DNA of 64,000 nt. It comes from Nonomuraea sediminis (GTDB taxonomy: Bacteria > Actinomycetota > Actinomycetes > Streptosporangiales > Streptosporangiaceae). The stretch spans positions 682,001-746,000 of the forward strand of contig NZ_JAHDTI010000004.1 in assembly GCF_018531495.1 (NCBI RefSeq). The letters are read 5' to 3'. Numbering within the stretch: position 1 is the first letter of the stretch; every line of letters starts with the position of its first letter. Positions 8,216 to 16,084 of the stretch are shown in pieces. The notes under the pieces were generated by a model, which was given only the letters and a program-made list of their open reading frames with translations, was not told the DNA's origin and did not search any database. A program made the position numbers and the translations under genes.

Positions 8216-9153
8216 CGCATCCGCCTGGTGAGCGCGTAGTTGAGGCCCGCCACGATCGCCACGATGAGGAACATCACCCAGGAGGCGGCCGAGGCGTAGC
8301 CGAAGTCGAACTTGGTGAAGCCCTGCTCGTAGACGAACAGCGCGAGCGTTTGGAACTGCCTGTCGGGACCGCCGCTGGCGATGCCGCCCCCGCCGCCGCT
8401 GCTGGCCCCGTAGAGCAGCGGCTCGGCGATGATCTGCATGGCGCCGATGGTGGAGACGATCACCACGAACACGATCGTGGGCCTGATCATCGGCAGCGTG
8501 ATCTTACGCAGCTGCGTGAAGCCCGAGGCGCCGTCGATCGTGGCGGCCTCGTACAGCTCGCGCGGCACGGCCTGCATCGCGGCCAGGAAGATCAGCGCGT
8601 TGTAGCCGGTCCACCGCCACATGATCATCGTGGAGAGCGCGATGTGGGAGGTGGCCGTGCCGGCCGCCCAGTCGATGCTGCCCACGCCGAACCACGACAG
8701 CACCCAGTTGATCAGCCCGTAGTCGCGGCCGAACAGCTGGCTGAAGATCACCACCACGGCGACCACGCTGGTCACGTTGGGCAGCAGCAGCGAGACCCGG
8801 AAGAAGGTCTGCCAGCGCAGCGGCCGGTTCAGCAGGTGCGCCAGCCAGATGGCCAGCAGCAGCTGCGGCACGGTCGACACGACGCCGATCGACAGCGTGT
8901 TGAACGCGGCGTTCCAGAAGTAGCCGTCGGACAGCAGCGTGCCGAAGTTGTCCAGCCCGACGAAGGCGTGCTCGTCGGAGGTCAGCGTCCAGTCGTGCAG
9001 GCTCACCCACGCCGTGAACAGCAGCGGGAACAGCCCGAACGCACAGAACAGCAGGAAGAACGGGGCGACGTAGGCGTACGGCGACACCCTCATGTCGAGG
9101 GTGTGCCGCACGCCGCGCCGATGCTTGGGCAAGGACGCCGAGAGCGTGGTCAT
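8212..9153 (-). CDS. Sugar ABC transporter permease (MalF type)
   Basis: 313 aa from ATG 9153, which overlaps the binding-protein stop codon (ATGA). The N-terminal cytoplasmic stretch is followed by YAYVAPFFLLFCAFGLFPLL and five further membrane segments. The EAA loop is YEAATIDGASGFTQLRKITL. A glycine/serine-rich loop near residues 265-280 (YGASSGGGGGIASGGPDRQF) lies outside the membrane and is unusual only in composition. It forms the heterodimeric channel with the next permease. Confidence 0.93.
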   Translation of the reverse strand: MTTLSASLPKHRRGVRHTLDMRVSPYAYVAPFFLLFCAFGLFPLLFTAWVSLHDWTLTSDEHAFVGLDNFGTLLSDGYFWNAAFNTLSIGVVSTVPQLLLAIWLAHLLNRPLRWQTFFRVSLLLPNVTSVVAVVVIFSQLFGRDYGLINWVLSWFGVGSIDWAAGTATSHIALSTMIMWRWTGYNALIFLAAMQAVPRELYEAATIDGASGFTQLRKITLPMIRPTIVFVVIVSTIGAMQIIAEPLLYGASSGGGGGIASGGPDRQFQTLALFVYEQGFTKFDFGYASAASWVMFLIVAIVAGLNYALTRRMR

Positions 9154-10430
9154 TTGATCTTCTTGACGTCCTCGAGCACCTGGGCCCACGCCTGGTCGGG
9201 CGTCTGCTTGCCCTGCTCGACCCGGCCCAGGCCGTCACCGATCGCGGTGCGGACGTCGGGCTCCTTGGGGCCGAGGTGCTGCGGCTTGAGCGCCTTGGCG
9301 GCCTCGGAGTAGATCTTGCCGATGGGGGCGTCGCCGAAGAACGGCTTGGTGAAGTTCTGGATCGACGGGTCGTCGTAGAGCGCCGGGATCGAGGGGAACG
9401 TGCCCTCCTCCTTGAACACCCTGGCCTGGTTGTCCTTGGAGGTCAGGAAGTCGATCAGCTCGGCCGCCTCCTTAGGGTGCTTGCTCTGCCTGGGCACCAT
9501 CAGGTGGGATCCGCCGCTGTTGCCCGATCCGCCGGGCACGGTGGCGATGTCCCACTTGCCGGTGGCGTTCTTGGCCTGCTCCTGGATGAAGCCCGTCATC
9601 CAGGCCGGGCAGATGATCGTGGCGAACGACCCCTTGGCGAAGCCGGTGTTCCACGGCGGCGAGAAGGCGGCCAGCTTGGCGGTCAGCCCGTCCAGGCTGA
9701 GGTGGTTGGACAGGTCCCAGGCCTGCTTAACGGCCGGGTTGCTGGCCACGATGATGTTGTCCTGGTCGTCGTAGAGCCCCTGCGGCGCCTGGTTGACCAT
9801 GGCGCGGAAGATCTCGCCGGGCGCGTCGACGAACTTGGCCCCCGCCACGCCGGCCGCGGCGAACTTCTTGCCGGTCTCGATGTACTGCTGCCAGGTTGGC
9901 CACAGCGCGGCCACCTGGGTCCTGTCGGTCGGCAGGCCCGCCTTCTTGAACAGGTCCTTGCGGTAGCACATGGCCAGGCCGCCGACGTCGGTGCCGAGGC
10001 CGAGCAGCTGCTTGCCGTCCTTGCTGAGCCCCTGCTGCCACTTCCAGTCCAGGTAGTCGCCCTGCCGCTTGCCGAGCCCGAACTGGTCGAGATCGTAGAA
10101 GCGGCTCGCCTGGGCGGTGAACGTGCTGATGTAGCCCACCTCGACGGCCTCGATGTCGGCCGCGCCGGAGTTGGTGGCCAGCTGCTTGATCAGGTTGTTG
10201 TGGTGGTCGTTGAACTGCGTCACCTGCTCGGTGACCTCCACGTTGGGGTGGGTCTTCTTGTACTCCTCGTAGAGCGGCTTGAAGCCGAAGTCGCCGAAGA
10301 GCGCGACGCTGAGCTTCACCTTCTCGCCCGGCTTGGCCGCCGGCGGCGTGGAGCCGCCACCGCCACCGCACGCGGCCGCGAGGGCCACCACACAGACACT
10401 GATCAGGGGTACGGCGAGCCGCGGTTTCAT
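9150..10430 (-). CDS. Extracellular sugar-binding lipoprotein of the beta-glucoside ABC importer
   Basis: 426 aa from ATG 10430, with GGAGGG 5 bases upstream. The lipoprotein signal is ALAAAC with the lipid-modified Cys21 followed by five glycines. The remainder is an extracellular family 1 solute-binding protein (VKLSVALFGDFGFKPLYEEY; GSFATIICPAWMTGF; AAELIDFLTSKDNQ). First gene of the operon; two palindromic operators and therefore the promoter lie directly upstream. With a GH1 enzyme in the same operon the ligand is probably cellobiose or related beta-glucosides (inference). Confidence 0.93.
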   Translation of the reverse strand: MKPRLAVPLISVCVVALAAACGGGGGSTPPAAKPGEKVKLSVALFGDFGFKPLYEEYKKTHPNVEVTEQVTQFNDHHNNLIKQLATNSGAADIEAVEVGYISTFTAQASRFYDLDQFGLGKRQGDYLDWKWQQGLSKDGKQLLGLGTDVGGLAMCYRKDLFKKAGLPTDRTQVAALWPTWQQYIETGKKFAAAGVAGAKFVDAPGEIFRAMVNQAPQGLYDDQDNIIVASNPAVKQAWDLSNHLSLDGLTAKLAAFSPPWNTGFAKGSFATIICPAWMTGFIQEQAKNATGKWDIATVPGGSGNSGGSHLMVPRQSKHPKEAAELIDFLTSKDNQARVFKEEGTFPSIPALYDDPSIQNFTKPFFGDAPIGKIYSEAAKALKPQHLGPKEPDVRTAIGDGLGRVEQGKQTPDQAWAQVLEDVKKIK

Positions 10431-10460
10431 GGCAACCCTCCAGGGGGTGGGGAACGGGCT

Positions 10461-10476
10461 GAGAGAGCGCTCTCTC
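10461..10476. promoter_or_regulatory. LacI-type operator 1 (GAGAGAGC|GCTCTCTC)
   Basis: A perfect 16-bp palindrome, 30 bases upstream of the binding-protein ATG. The GAGCGCTC core matches known CebR-type operators (TGGGAGCGCTCCCA) in its centre but has GA steps in place of the flanking G/T bases. Confidence 0.8.
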
Positions 10477-10526
10477 GAAAGAGTGCTGCGCATCACAGAG
10501 TGCGTCAACGAGTGCCAGGTAACGAT

Positions 10527-10542
10527 GAGAGAACGCTCTCTC
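10527..10542. promoter_or_regulatory. LacI-type operator 2 (GAGAGAAC|GCTCTCTC)
   Basis: One mismatch from a perfect palindrome and 66 bases upstream of operator 1. A half-site GAGAGAGTG follows at 10566-10574, at the start of the divergent gene. Two regulators of nearly equal sequence could occupy the two sites. Confidence 0.75.
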
Positions 10543-10573
10543 AGGCGCTCCGGCTCGCGGGGTTTGAGAGAGT

Positions 10574-11284
10574 GTGCCCGTGCAGATCCTCATTCCCGCG
10601 CTCGTCGCGGCCCTGTTACCGCTGGCCCCCGCCACCTCGACTGCCGGCTCCAGCGACGTCTACCGCAACTACGCGCAGCTCGCCGCGCACGAGGTGGAGG
10701 GGAAGGACTACCTGCGCGTCCAGCGCTTCCCCGCCGGCGCCAAGGTGGCGCACATCGCCATCCACGGCGGCGCCATCGAGGCGCCCACCACCCAGCTGGC
10801 CGACCAGGCCGCCGCCTCCACCCGCCAGGCCTTCTACTCCTTCGAGGGGATCAAGGTCGCGGGCAACAGCAAGCTCCACATCACCTCCACCCACTTCGAC
10901 GAGCCGAAGGCGGTCAAGCTGGTCGGGGCCGTGGACTACACGGTCTCCTGGCACGCCGCGTCGGGGGCCAAGGCGACCACCTTCGTGGGCGGGCGGGACA
11001 GGGAGCTGATCCGCCGCGTCACCGCCGCGCTCAAGGCGGCCGGGTTCGGCGTGGCGGTCACCGTACCCGAGGAGATCGGCGGTGACAGCCCGCGCAACAT
11101 CGCCAACAGGAACCACCGCGGGATGGGCGTCCAGCTGGAGATCAGCCGCGGCCAGCGCGAGCAGTTCTTCGCCGGCGGCAAGCTGGGCCGGGCCTGGGTC
11201 GAGGACCCCTCTCACCGGACCAAGGCGTTCTACCGCTACATCAACGCCGTCAATCAGGCTCTGGCGAACCGGACCCCGTACTAG
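10574..11284 (+). CDS. Secreted poly-gamma-glutamate hydrolase-family protein
   Basis: 236 aa from GTG 10574 (GTG 10580 also possible). A short signal peptide ends at about residue 25 (ALVAALLPLAPATSTAG). The mature part matches the phage-type PghP/DUF867 family: HIAIHGGAIEAPTTQLAD, LHITSTHFDEP, SWHAASG and GVQLEISRGQRE carry the zinc-binding His/Glu set of this carboxypeptidase-like fold. Such enzymes cut gamma-glutamyl polymers. It is divergent from the sugar operon and lies within a few bases of operator 2, so the same regulators might affect it. Its TAG overlaps the kinase stop codon in the palindrome CTAG. Confidence 0.85.
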   Translation: MPVQILIPALVAALLPLAPATSTAGSSDVYRNYAQLAAHEVEGKDYLRVQRFPAGAKVAHIAIHGGAIEAPTTQLADQAAASTRQAFYSFEGIKVAGNSKLHITSTHFDEPKAVKLVGAVDYTVSWHAASGAKATTFVGGRDRELIRRVTAALKAAGFGVAVTVPEEIGGDSPRNIANRNHRGMGVQLEISRGQREQFFAGGKLGRAWVEDPSHRTKAFYRYINAVNQALANRTPY

Positions 11285-12168
11285 GACAGGACGCGGCCCA
11301 CCAGCCGGGAGTACATGCGGCTCGGGCTCGGGGTGGTGGTCAGGAAGCCGGGGAGCATCGGCAGCTTCACGGCGAAGGGCTGCAGGCGGTCGTAGAGCAC
11401 GTTGGCGTCGGCGGGCCGTTCCTCCGGCTTCTTGGCGAGCAGCTCCGACAGCAGCGCACCGAGCCCGTCGGGCAGGTCGGGCACGCCCGGCGGGCTCTCC
11501 TTGACCTGCTTCTCGAAGACCACGTAGTCCGTGGGCCCGGTGAACAGCTGGCGGCCCGTCAGCATCTCGTGCAGGACACAGCCCAGCGCGTACAGGTCGC
11601 TGCGCGGCTCGGCGACGCCGTGCTGGATCTGCTCGGGCGCCATGTAGGCGGGCGTGCCGAGGATCTGGCCGATCCTGGTGAACGTGGTGACGTCCGTGTC
11701 GCGCAACATGGCCAGGCCGAAGTCGAGCACCTTCACGCTGCCGTCGGGGCAGAGCATCAGGTTGGTGGGCTTCAGGTCGCGGTGGCAGATCGACAGCGCG
11801 TGCGCCGCCGACAGCACGGCCGCCGCCTGCGCGGCGATCGCGGCCGCCCAGGGGACCGGCAGCGGGCCGTGCTCGCTGACGACGTCGGCCACCGTGACGC
11901 CCTCGATGAACTGCATCACCTGGTAGAGCCGCTGCTCGTGGGTGCCGAAGTCGTACAGCACCGGCGCGCCCGGGTGCTCGAGGCGGGCCAGGATGCGCGC
12001 CTCGCGGATGAAACGGCGCTCCAGCTCCTGGTCGGGGCCGCTGGGCAGGCGCAGCAGCTTGACGGCGACCCGGCGGTCGAGGTGGCGGTCGTGACCGGCG
12101 TAGACCGCACCCATGCCGCCCTGCCCCAGAGGAAGGTCGTCGAGCTCATAGCGGTCGCCGATGACCAT
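11281..12168 (-). CDS. Soluble serine/threonine protein kinase
   Basis: 295 aa, a bare Hanks-type kinase domain: glycine loop GQGGMGAVYAG (15-25), lysine 37 in VAVK, catalytic HRDLKPTN (129-136), DFG (149-151), and APE in YMAPEQ (177-179). No transmembrane helix and no PASTA or other sensor follows, unlike PknB; the tail is only about 30 residues. ATG 12168 has GGGGAGGGG close upstream. It lies 131 bases downstream of the DNA methylase on the same strand and near a PP2C phosphatase, giving a kinase-methylase-phosphatase grouping. Substrates are unknown. Confidence 0.95.
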   Translation of the reverse strand: MVIGDRYELDDLPLGQGGMGAVYAGHDRHLDRRVAVKLLRLPSGPDQELERRFIREARILARLEHPGAPVLYDFGTHEQRLYQVMQFIEGVTVADVVSEHGPLPVPWAAAIAAQAAAVLSAAHALSICHRDLKPTNLMLCPDGSVKVLDFGLAMLRDTDVTTFTRIGQILGTPAYMAPEQIQHGVAEPRSDLYALGCVLHEMLTGRQLFTGPTDYVVFEKQVKESPPGVPDLPDGLGALLSELLAKKPEERPADANVLYDRLQPFAVKLPMLPGFLTTTPSPSRMYSRLVGRVLS

Positions 12169-12299
12169 TCGCCCCTCCCCGCAGCCTTTCCGGAAAAACT
12201 ACACCGTCCTGTGCTTTCACGAGTGCGTCGTGGAATCCCGGTGCCACAGGCGATCGCGACGCGGAGCGCTGATGAGAGGGCGGGCGCAAGGCGGATGGA

Positions 12300-14054
12300 T
12301 CAGGAGGAGTGGGGGTGGAGGTGGCCGTCGGTGAGGCCGTCGAGGCCCAGGCGGATCAGCGTCTGCCCGAGCGCGGCGGTCTCGCGCAGGGCGTCCTCCA
12401 GTACGGCCAGCTGTTTGAAGGCCGTGCCGTACTGCCGCTGCTCGTCCAGCGAGAGCCGCGGCAGGCGGGTGCGGCGCACGTCGAAGCGGCTCGAGCCGGT
12501 CGTGGCGCGCCCGCCCGCGGCGCGCAGGAAACCGGCCAGGAAGTCCGGGTCGAGCCGCCTGGCATCGACCCGGTAGAGCGTGAGGTGCGGGCCGAGCACC
12601 GCGCCGCCCTCGGCCATCACCCGGACGCTGGAGTAGGACGCGACCACGTCGCCGGGCTCCACGGCGACCAGCCCGTCGGGTACGGCGGTGCGGCCCGAGG
12701 CCGTGGCGCCGGTGGCCACGTCGTCGGCCGTCAGCACCGGGATGTCGCCCCCGTCGGCGACCATCTTCGGTGGCGCCTGGAGCGCGGTCACCAGGCCCTC
12801 CTTGATGAGGTCGCCGACCGTGGTCATCGGCTGGTCGAGCGGCTCGTCCAGCACCTTCAGGTCGGGCGGCGCGGCGGCCGCGGCCATGAAACGGTCTCTG
12901 GCCTCGGTGAAGGCCCTGCCCAGGTCGTCGCGGCGCTGGTGGCGGGCGGGGGTCATGTCGACCTCGTCGGCCAGCAGGTCGATGATGCGCACCGTCTGGT
13001 CGGAACGGTCCTCCAGGTAGGCGTGCCAGGCGGGCTCGACGCTGCCCAGATCCTCCGTGGCCTCCAGGATGAGCACCTCGGACGGCGGGCGCTCGCCCGC
13101 CATGGGCCTGCGCAGCAGCCACAGGTCGCTGCCAGGGAGCGCGATCACGGCCCTGAGCGCGCCCGCGCGCAGCAGGTTGGCCCTGATGCGGCGGCCGGCC
13201 TTGCGGCTGGCGGCGGCCGGCGGCATCAGGATGGCCACCAGGCCGCCGGGACGCGCGTGGCCGAGGCAGTGCTGCACCCAGGCCAGCTCGGGCTCGCCGC
13301 GCGGCGGCAGACCGTACTCCCAGCGGGGGTCGCCGGTGAGCTCCTCGTAGCCCCACGTCCGCTCGTTGAAGGGCGGGTCGCACACCACGGCGTCGGCCCG
13401 CTTGCCGGGGAAGCCGTCGTGGCGCATCGCGTCGCCCGCCACGACCTCCGCCTGGACGCCGCGCAGCCGCAGCCGGGCGGCCGCGATGCAGGCGGAGTTG
13501 TCGCTGAGGTCCTGCCCGAGCACGCGCACGGAGTCGCCCGCGGCCAGCAGGAGCGTGCCCACGCCCGCGGCCGGGTCGAGGACCGTGCCACGGTCGGCGC
13601 CGGCCAGCCGTACCATCAGCGCGGCGATGTCGTCGCGGGTGACCGAAAGCTGGCGGGAGTGGGCCTCCAGGTAGCGCTCGACCAGGAACTCGTAGGCGGT
13701 GAGCGCGCCGTGCTGCTCGGCCAGCTCGGTGACGAGGGTCGCCGTCTCGGGCTCCAGCGTGCTCTCGCCGACCGTGAGGAGGGCGCCCGCCTCGGCCACG
13801 AGCTCGCCCAGGCGCAAATCGCCCGCGGCTTTCAGTCGTTGCCACACCCGATCACCCAGTGATACCTGGTAGGACTTCCCATAGCGGCGCAACCACGCCT
13901 CGACTTGGCGCAGCGAGAACAGGGGCTGGTTGGCGGTGCCGCCGATGGGAGAGGGGAAGTCGTCGTGGCGGCGGCGCCAGTTGCTCACCGCGGCCCGCCC
14001 GACACCGGCGAGCCGGGCGATGTCCCCGGCGTTGACGGTCGGGTCGTGGCTCAT
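12300..14054 (-). CDS. HTH-containing N6-adenine DNA methylase with an HsdS-like C-terminal region
   Basis: 584 aa from ATG 14054 (a GTG at 14072 is also open). Residues about 8-60 form an excisionase/MerR-like HTH (IARLAGVGRAAVSNWRRRH, LFSLRQVEAWLRRYGK). The methylase core has SAM motif I (VLDPAAGVGT, about 161-170) and catalytic motif IV as CDPPFNERTW (DPPF at 226-229 in place of NPPF/NPPY). The last about 200 residues resemble half a type I specificity subunit (MTTVGDLIKEGLVTA, PGDVVASYSSVRV, LPRLSLDEQRQYG). No restriction subunit is near. It looks like a solitary methylase that recognises its own target and carries its own DNA-binding domain, so regulation by methylation is more likely than restriction. 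Divergent from PP2C. Confidence 0.88.
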   Translation of the reverse strand: MSHDPTVNAGDIARLAGVGRAAVSNWRRRHDDFPSPIGGTANQPLFSLRQVEAWLRRYGKSYQVSLGDRVWQRLKAAGDLRLGELVAEAGALLTVGESTLEPETATLVTELAEQHGALTAYEFLVERYLEAHSRQLSVTRDDIAALMVRLAGADRGTVLDPAAGVGTLLLAAGDSVRVLGQDLSDNSACIAAARLRLRGVQAEVVAGDAMRHDGFPGKRADAVVCDPPFNERTWGYEELTGDPRWEYGLPPRGEPELAWVQHCLGHARPGGLVAILMPPAAASRKAGRRIRANLLRAGALRAVIALPGSDLWLLRRPMAGERPPSEVLILEATEDLGSVEPAWHAYLEDRSDQTVRIIDLLADEVDMTPARHQRRDDLGRAFTEARDRFMAAAAAPPDLKVLDEPLDQPMTTVGDLIKEGLVTALQAPPKMVADGGDIPVLTADDVATGATASGRTAVPDGLVAVEPGDVVASYSSVRVMAEGGAVLGPHLTLYRVDARRLDPDFLAGFLRAAGGRATTGSSRFDVRRTRLPRLSLDEQRQYGTAFKQLAVLEDALRETAALGQTLIRLGLDGLTDGHLHPHSS

Positions 14055-14067
14055 GAAGCCACAGTAG

Positions 14068-14100
14068 TTCACAAGAGTCTTCAGCGCATCTGCTTGTGAA
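14068..14100. promoter_or_regulatory. Inverted repeat between the methylase and phosphatase genes
   Basis: TTCACAAG-N17-CTTGTGAA, perfect 8-bp arms in a 75-base divergent promoter region. The arms overlap the 5' end of the methylase leader and lie 30 bases before the phosphatase ATG. It could be the site of the methylase HTH domain (autoregulation) or of another dimeric regulator. Confidence 0.6.
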
Positions 14101-14129
14101 GTCTTTCAACCAATGATTTACTGCAGGGT

Positions 14130-14900
14130 ATGAAGCACAACATCCGCTATGCCGCCGGATCAGACGTGGGCCGCCGCAGAGAGCAGAACGAGGATTCGGG
14201 CTACGCGAGCGCCCGGCTGCTGGTGGTGGCGGACGGGATGGGCGGACACGCGGCGGGGGAGCTGGCCAGCTCCGCCGCGATCGCGGTCATGCGCGAGCTG
14301 GATGGGACGCTTCCCGAGACGGGCACCGACCTGGAGGCCGCGCTGGAGGGCGCGGTGCACGAGGCGGGGCGCAGGCTGGTCGAGCTGGCAGACATCGACC
14401 CCGCGCGCAGGGGGATGGGGACCACGGTGACCGCCATGCTGTTCGACGGCTACCGATTCGCCCTGGCTCATCTCGGTGACTCCCGCGGATATCTGCTGCG
14501 CGACGGCGCTCTTTACCAGATGACCAAGGATCACACACTTGTCCAGTCGATGGTGGACGAAGGGCGGATCACGGAGGATCAGGCGGCCGTCCATCCCCGC
14601 CGCTCGATGGTGCTGCGGGTGCTGGGCAGCGAGGGCAGGGCCGAGCCCGACATGGCGTTGCGCGAGGCGGAGCCCGATGATCGCTACCTCCTGTGTTCCG
14701 ACGGTCTCACCGCGGTGCTGGGGCCCGAGGTCCTGCACGAGGTCCTGACCACGGTGGCAGACCCGGCCGCCGCGGTCCAGCGCCTCATCGACCTGGCCAA
14801 CCAGGGCGGTTCGCCGGACAACGTGACCGTCATCGTGGCCGATGCGGTGGCCCCGGGCGACGGCGACACGAAGGTCTACAGGGTGGGCGCCGGCTCCTAA
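14130..14900 (+). CDS. PP2C-family serine/threonine phosphatase
   Basis: 256 aa, a minimal PPM-type catalytic domain with the metal-binding motifs in order: RREQNED (16-22), VADGMGGHAAGE (33-44), LAHLGDSRGYLL, LCSDGLT and GSPDNVTVI. No membrane segment or sensor domain is attached, so it is cytoplasmic and could act opposite the soluble kinase at 11281. ATG 14130 follows CTGCAGGGT, a moderate ribosome site. It diverges from the DNA methylase across a shared promoter region containing an inverted repeat. Confidence 0.95.
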   Translation: MKHNIRYAAGSDVGRRREQNEDSGYASARLLVVADGMGGHAAGELASSAAIAVMRELDGTLPETGTDLEAALEGAVHEAGRRLVELADIDPARRGMGTTVTAMLFDGYRFALAHLGDSRGYLLRDGALYQMTKDHTLVQSMVDEGRITEDQAAVHPRRSMVLRVLGSEGRAEPDMALREAEPDDRYLLCSDGLTAVLGPEVLHEVLTTVADPAAAVQRLIDLANQGGSPDNVTVIVADAVAPGDGDTKVYRVGAGS

Positions 14901-14940
14901 CTCTGATCGTAGACTGCCTCATCTACCTCACGAGTCACAG

Positions 14941-14956
14941 AGCCGAAATTTCGGCT
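14941..14956. promoter_or_regulatory. 16-bp perfect palindrome AGCCGAAA|TTTCGGCT
   Basis: A loopless perfect palindrome 41 bases after the PP2C stop and 93 bases before the CHAP gene start. Without a loop or U-run it is a better operator than terminator. An AT-rich stretch follows (CATATGTAGACACTTT). Confidence 0.55.
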
Positions 14957-15048
14957 CATATGTAGACACTTTCCGAGTGTGGCGCACGGATCGGCGATCG
15001 TACTACTACAGTCCATCGTGATCTGCTTGGCCTACGGGAGGAGTCGCC

Positions 15049-15993
15049 CTGGACCCGATCGCGGAGGCGTTGCTCAAGGAGATCCGCTCGGAGCTCGGCT
15101 ATCGCGAGAAGGGCGGGGGAACCAGCAAGTTCGGCCAGTGGTACGCGGCGCGCGTCCAGGACACGCAGTACAGGGACGGCCCGTGGTGCGACATGCTCAT
15201 CGCCTGGGCCGCCGACAGGGCGGGCGTGGGCAAGTACGTCGGCCAGTTCGCCTGGACGCCGTCCCACGCCAAATGGTTCATGACCATGCACGCGTGGACC
15301 GGCAAGCCCGAGCCGGGCGCGCTGGTGTTCTTCGACTGGAGCGGCGGCAAGAGCTACACGGGCATCGACCACGTCGGCGTCGTCGTGAGCGTGTCGGGTT
15401 CGAAGATCCACACTCTCGAGGGCAACATCGACCGCGGGGTGCTCAAGGCCAAGACCCGCGACCAGTCCAAGGTCGTCGGGTACGGCGTGCCACGCCTGGT
15501 CAAGGCCTACCTGGACGCCGGCGGGATCCGGGCCACCGAACGGCCGTTCGTGATGACGCAGCCGCGGCCCGAGCGGCCCGTGACGCTGGACTTCGGCGTG
15601 ATCCCGCAGGTCGTGTTAGCCGCGATGGTCCTGCTGACCGTGATGCTGTCCATGAGGTGGGCCCGCTCCAACGGCCGTCACCGCCGCGGCATCCTCGCGC
15701 TGCTTCGCTTCCGCCGGGCCGCCGCCAAGCCCGCCCCCGCCGCCGTCCCCCGGCCCCGCACCGCGCCCTCGTCCGGGGTGAAGCGGGCCGGCGCGTCCAA
15801 GCCCGAGGTGAGGCGGACCAGCAGCCGGATGCCTGGACTTGAGCGCGTGCGGGCCACGCCGTCCGGCGTCCTGACGGACCGGGAGATCGACGACACCGAT
15901 CGCTTCCTGCCGTATCTGGAACGTTCTCCTGAGGAGAAGCCGGTACGGCTGCGGCCTTACGAACCCAGACCCAGGAAACGCACTCCCGCCTGA
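15049..15993 (+). CDS. CHAP-domain amidase/peptidase anchored by one membrane helix, CTG start
   Basis: 314 aa. The CHAP (NlpC/P60-like) domain comes first, with Cys47 in DGPWCDMLIAWAAD, His108 in GIDHVGVVV and Glu124 in LEGNID as the catalytic set; this family cleaves peptidoglycan peptides. One membrane helix follows at about 182-203 (IPQVVLAAMVLLTVMLSMRW), then a basic, proline-rich tail. There is no signal peptide; the positive residues after the helix suggest an N-outside topology. I choose CTG 15049 as start: GGGAGGAG ends 5 bases upstream and the reading then is LDPIAEALLKEIRSELGYRE, which keeps the first helix whole. The next candidate, TTG 15070, has no ribosome site. Confidence 0.8.
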   Translation: MDPIAEALLKEIRSELGYREKGGGTSKFGQWYAARVQDTQYRDGPWCDMLIAWAADRAGVGKYVGQFAWTPSHAKWFMTMHAWTGKPEPGALVFFDWSGGKSYTGIDHVGVVVSVSGSKIHTLEGNIDRGVLKAKTRDQSKVVGYGVPRLVKAYLDAGGIRATERPFVMTQPRPERPVTLDFGVIPQVVLAAMVLLTVMLSMRWARSNGRHRRGILALLRFRRAAAKPAPAAVPRPRTAPSSGVKRAGASKPEVRRTSSRMPGLERVRATPSGVLTDREIDDTDRFLPYLERSPEEKPVRLRPYEPRPRKRTPA

Positions 15994-16006
15994 GCGCGCG
16001 GCCTAC

Positions 16007-16042
16007 TAGGACGTCCTACTATCTATTTATTAGGACTTCCTA
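16007..16042. promoter_or_regulatory. Double operator in front of icmF
   Basis: TAGGACGTCCTA (16007-16018, perfect palindrome) and TAGGACTTCCTA (16031-16042, one central mismatch) begin 24 bases apart, close to two helical turns, on an AT-rich patch (CTATCTATTTAT). The design resembles TetR-family operators of fatty-acid or branched-chain acyl-CoA genes. The second site is 42 bases from the GTG. Confidence 0.7.
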
Positions 16043-16084
16043 GTACCTTCGGAGTGGAAGCCCCTCACGAAGGAGTGATCTGGC

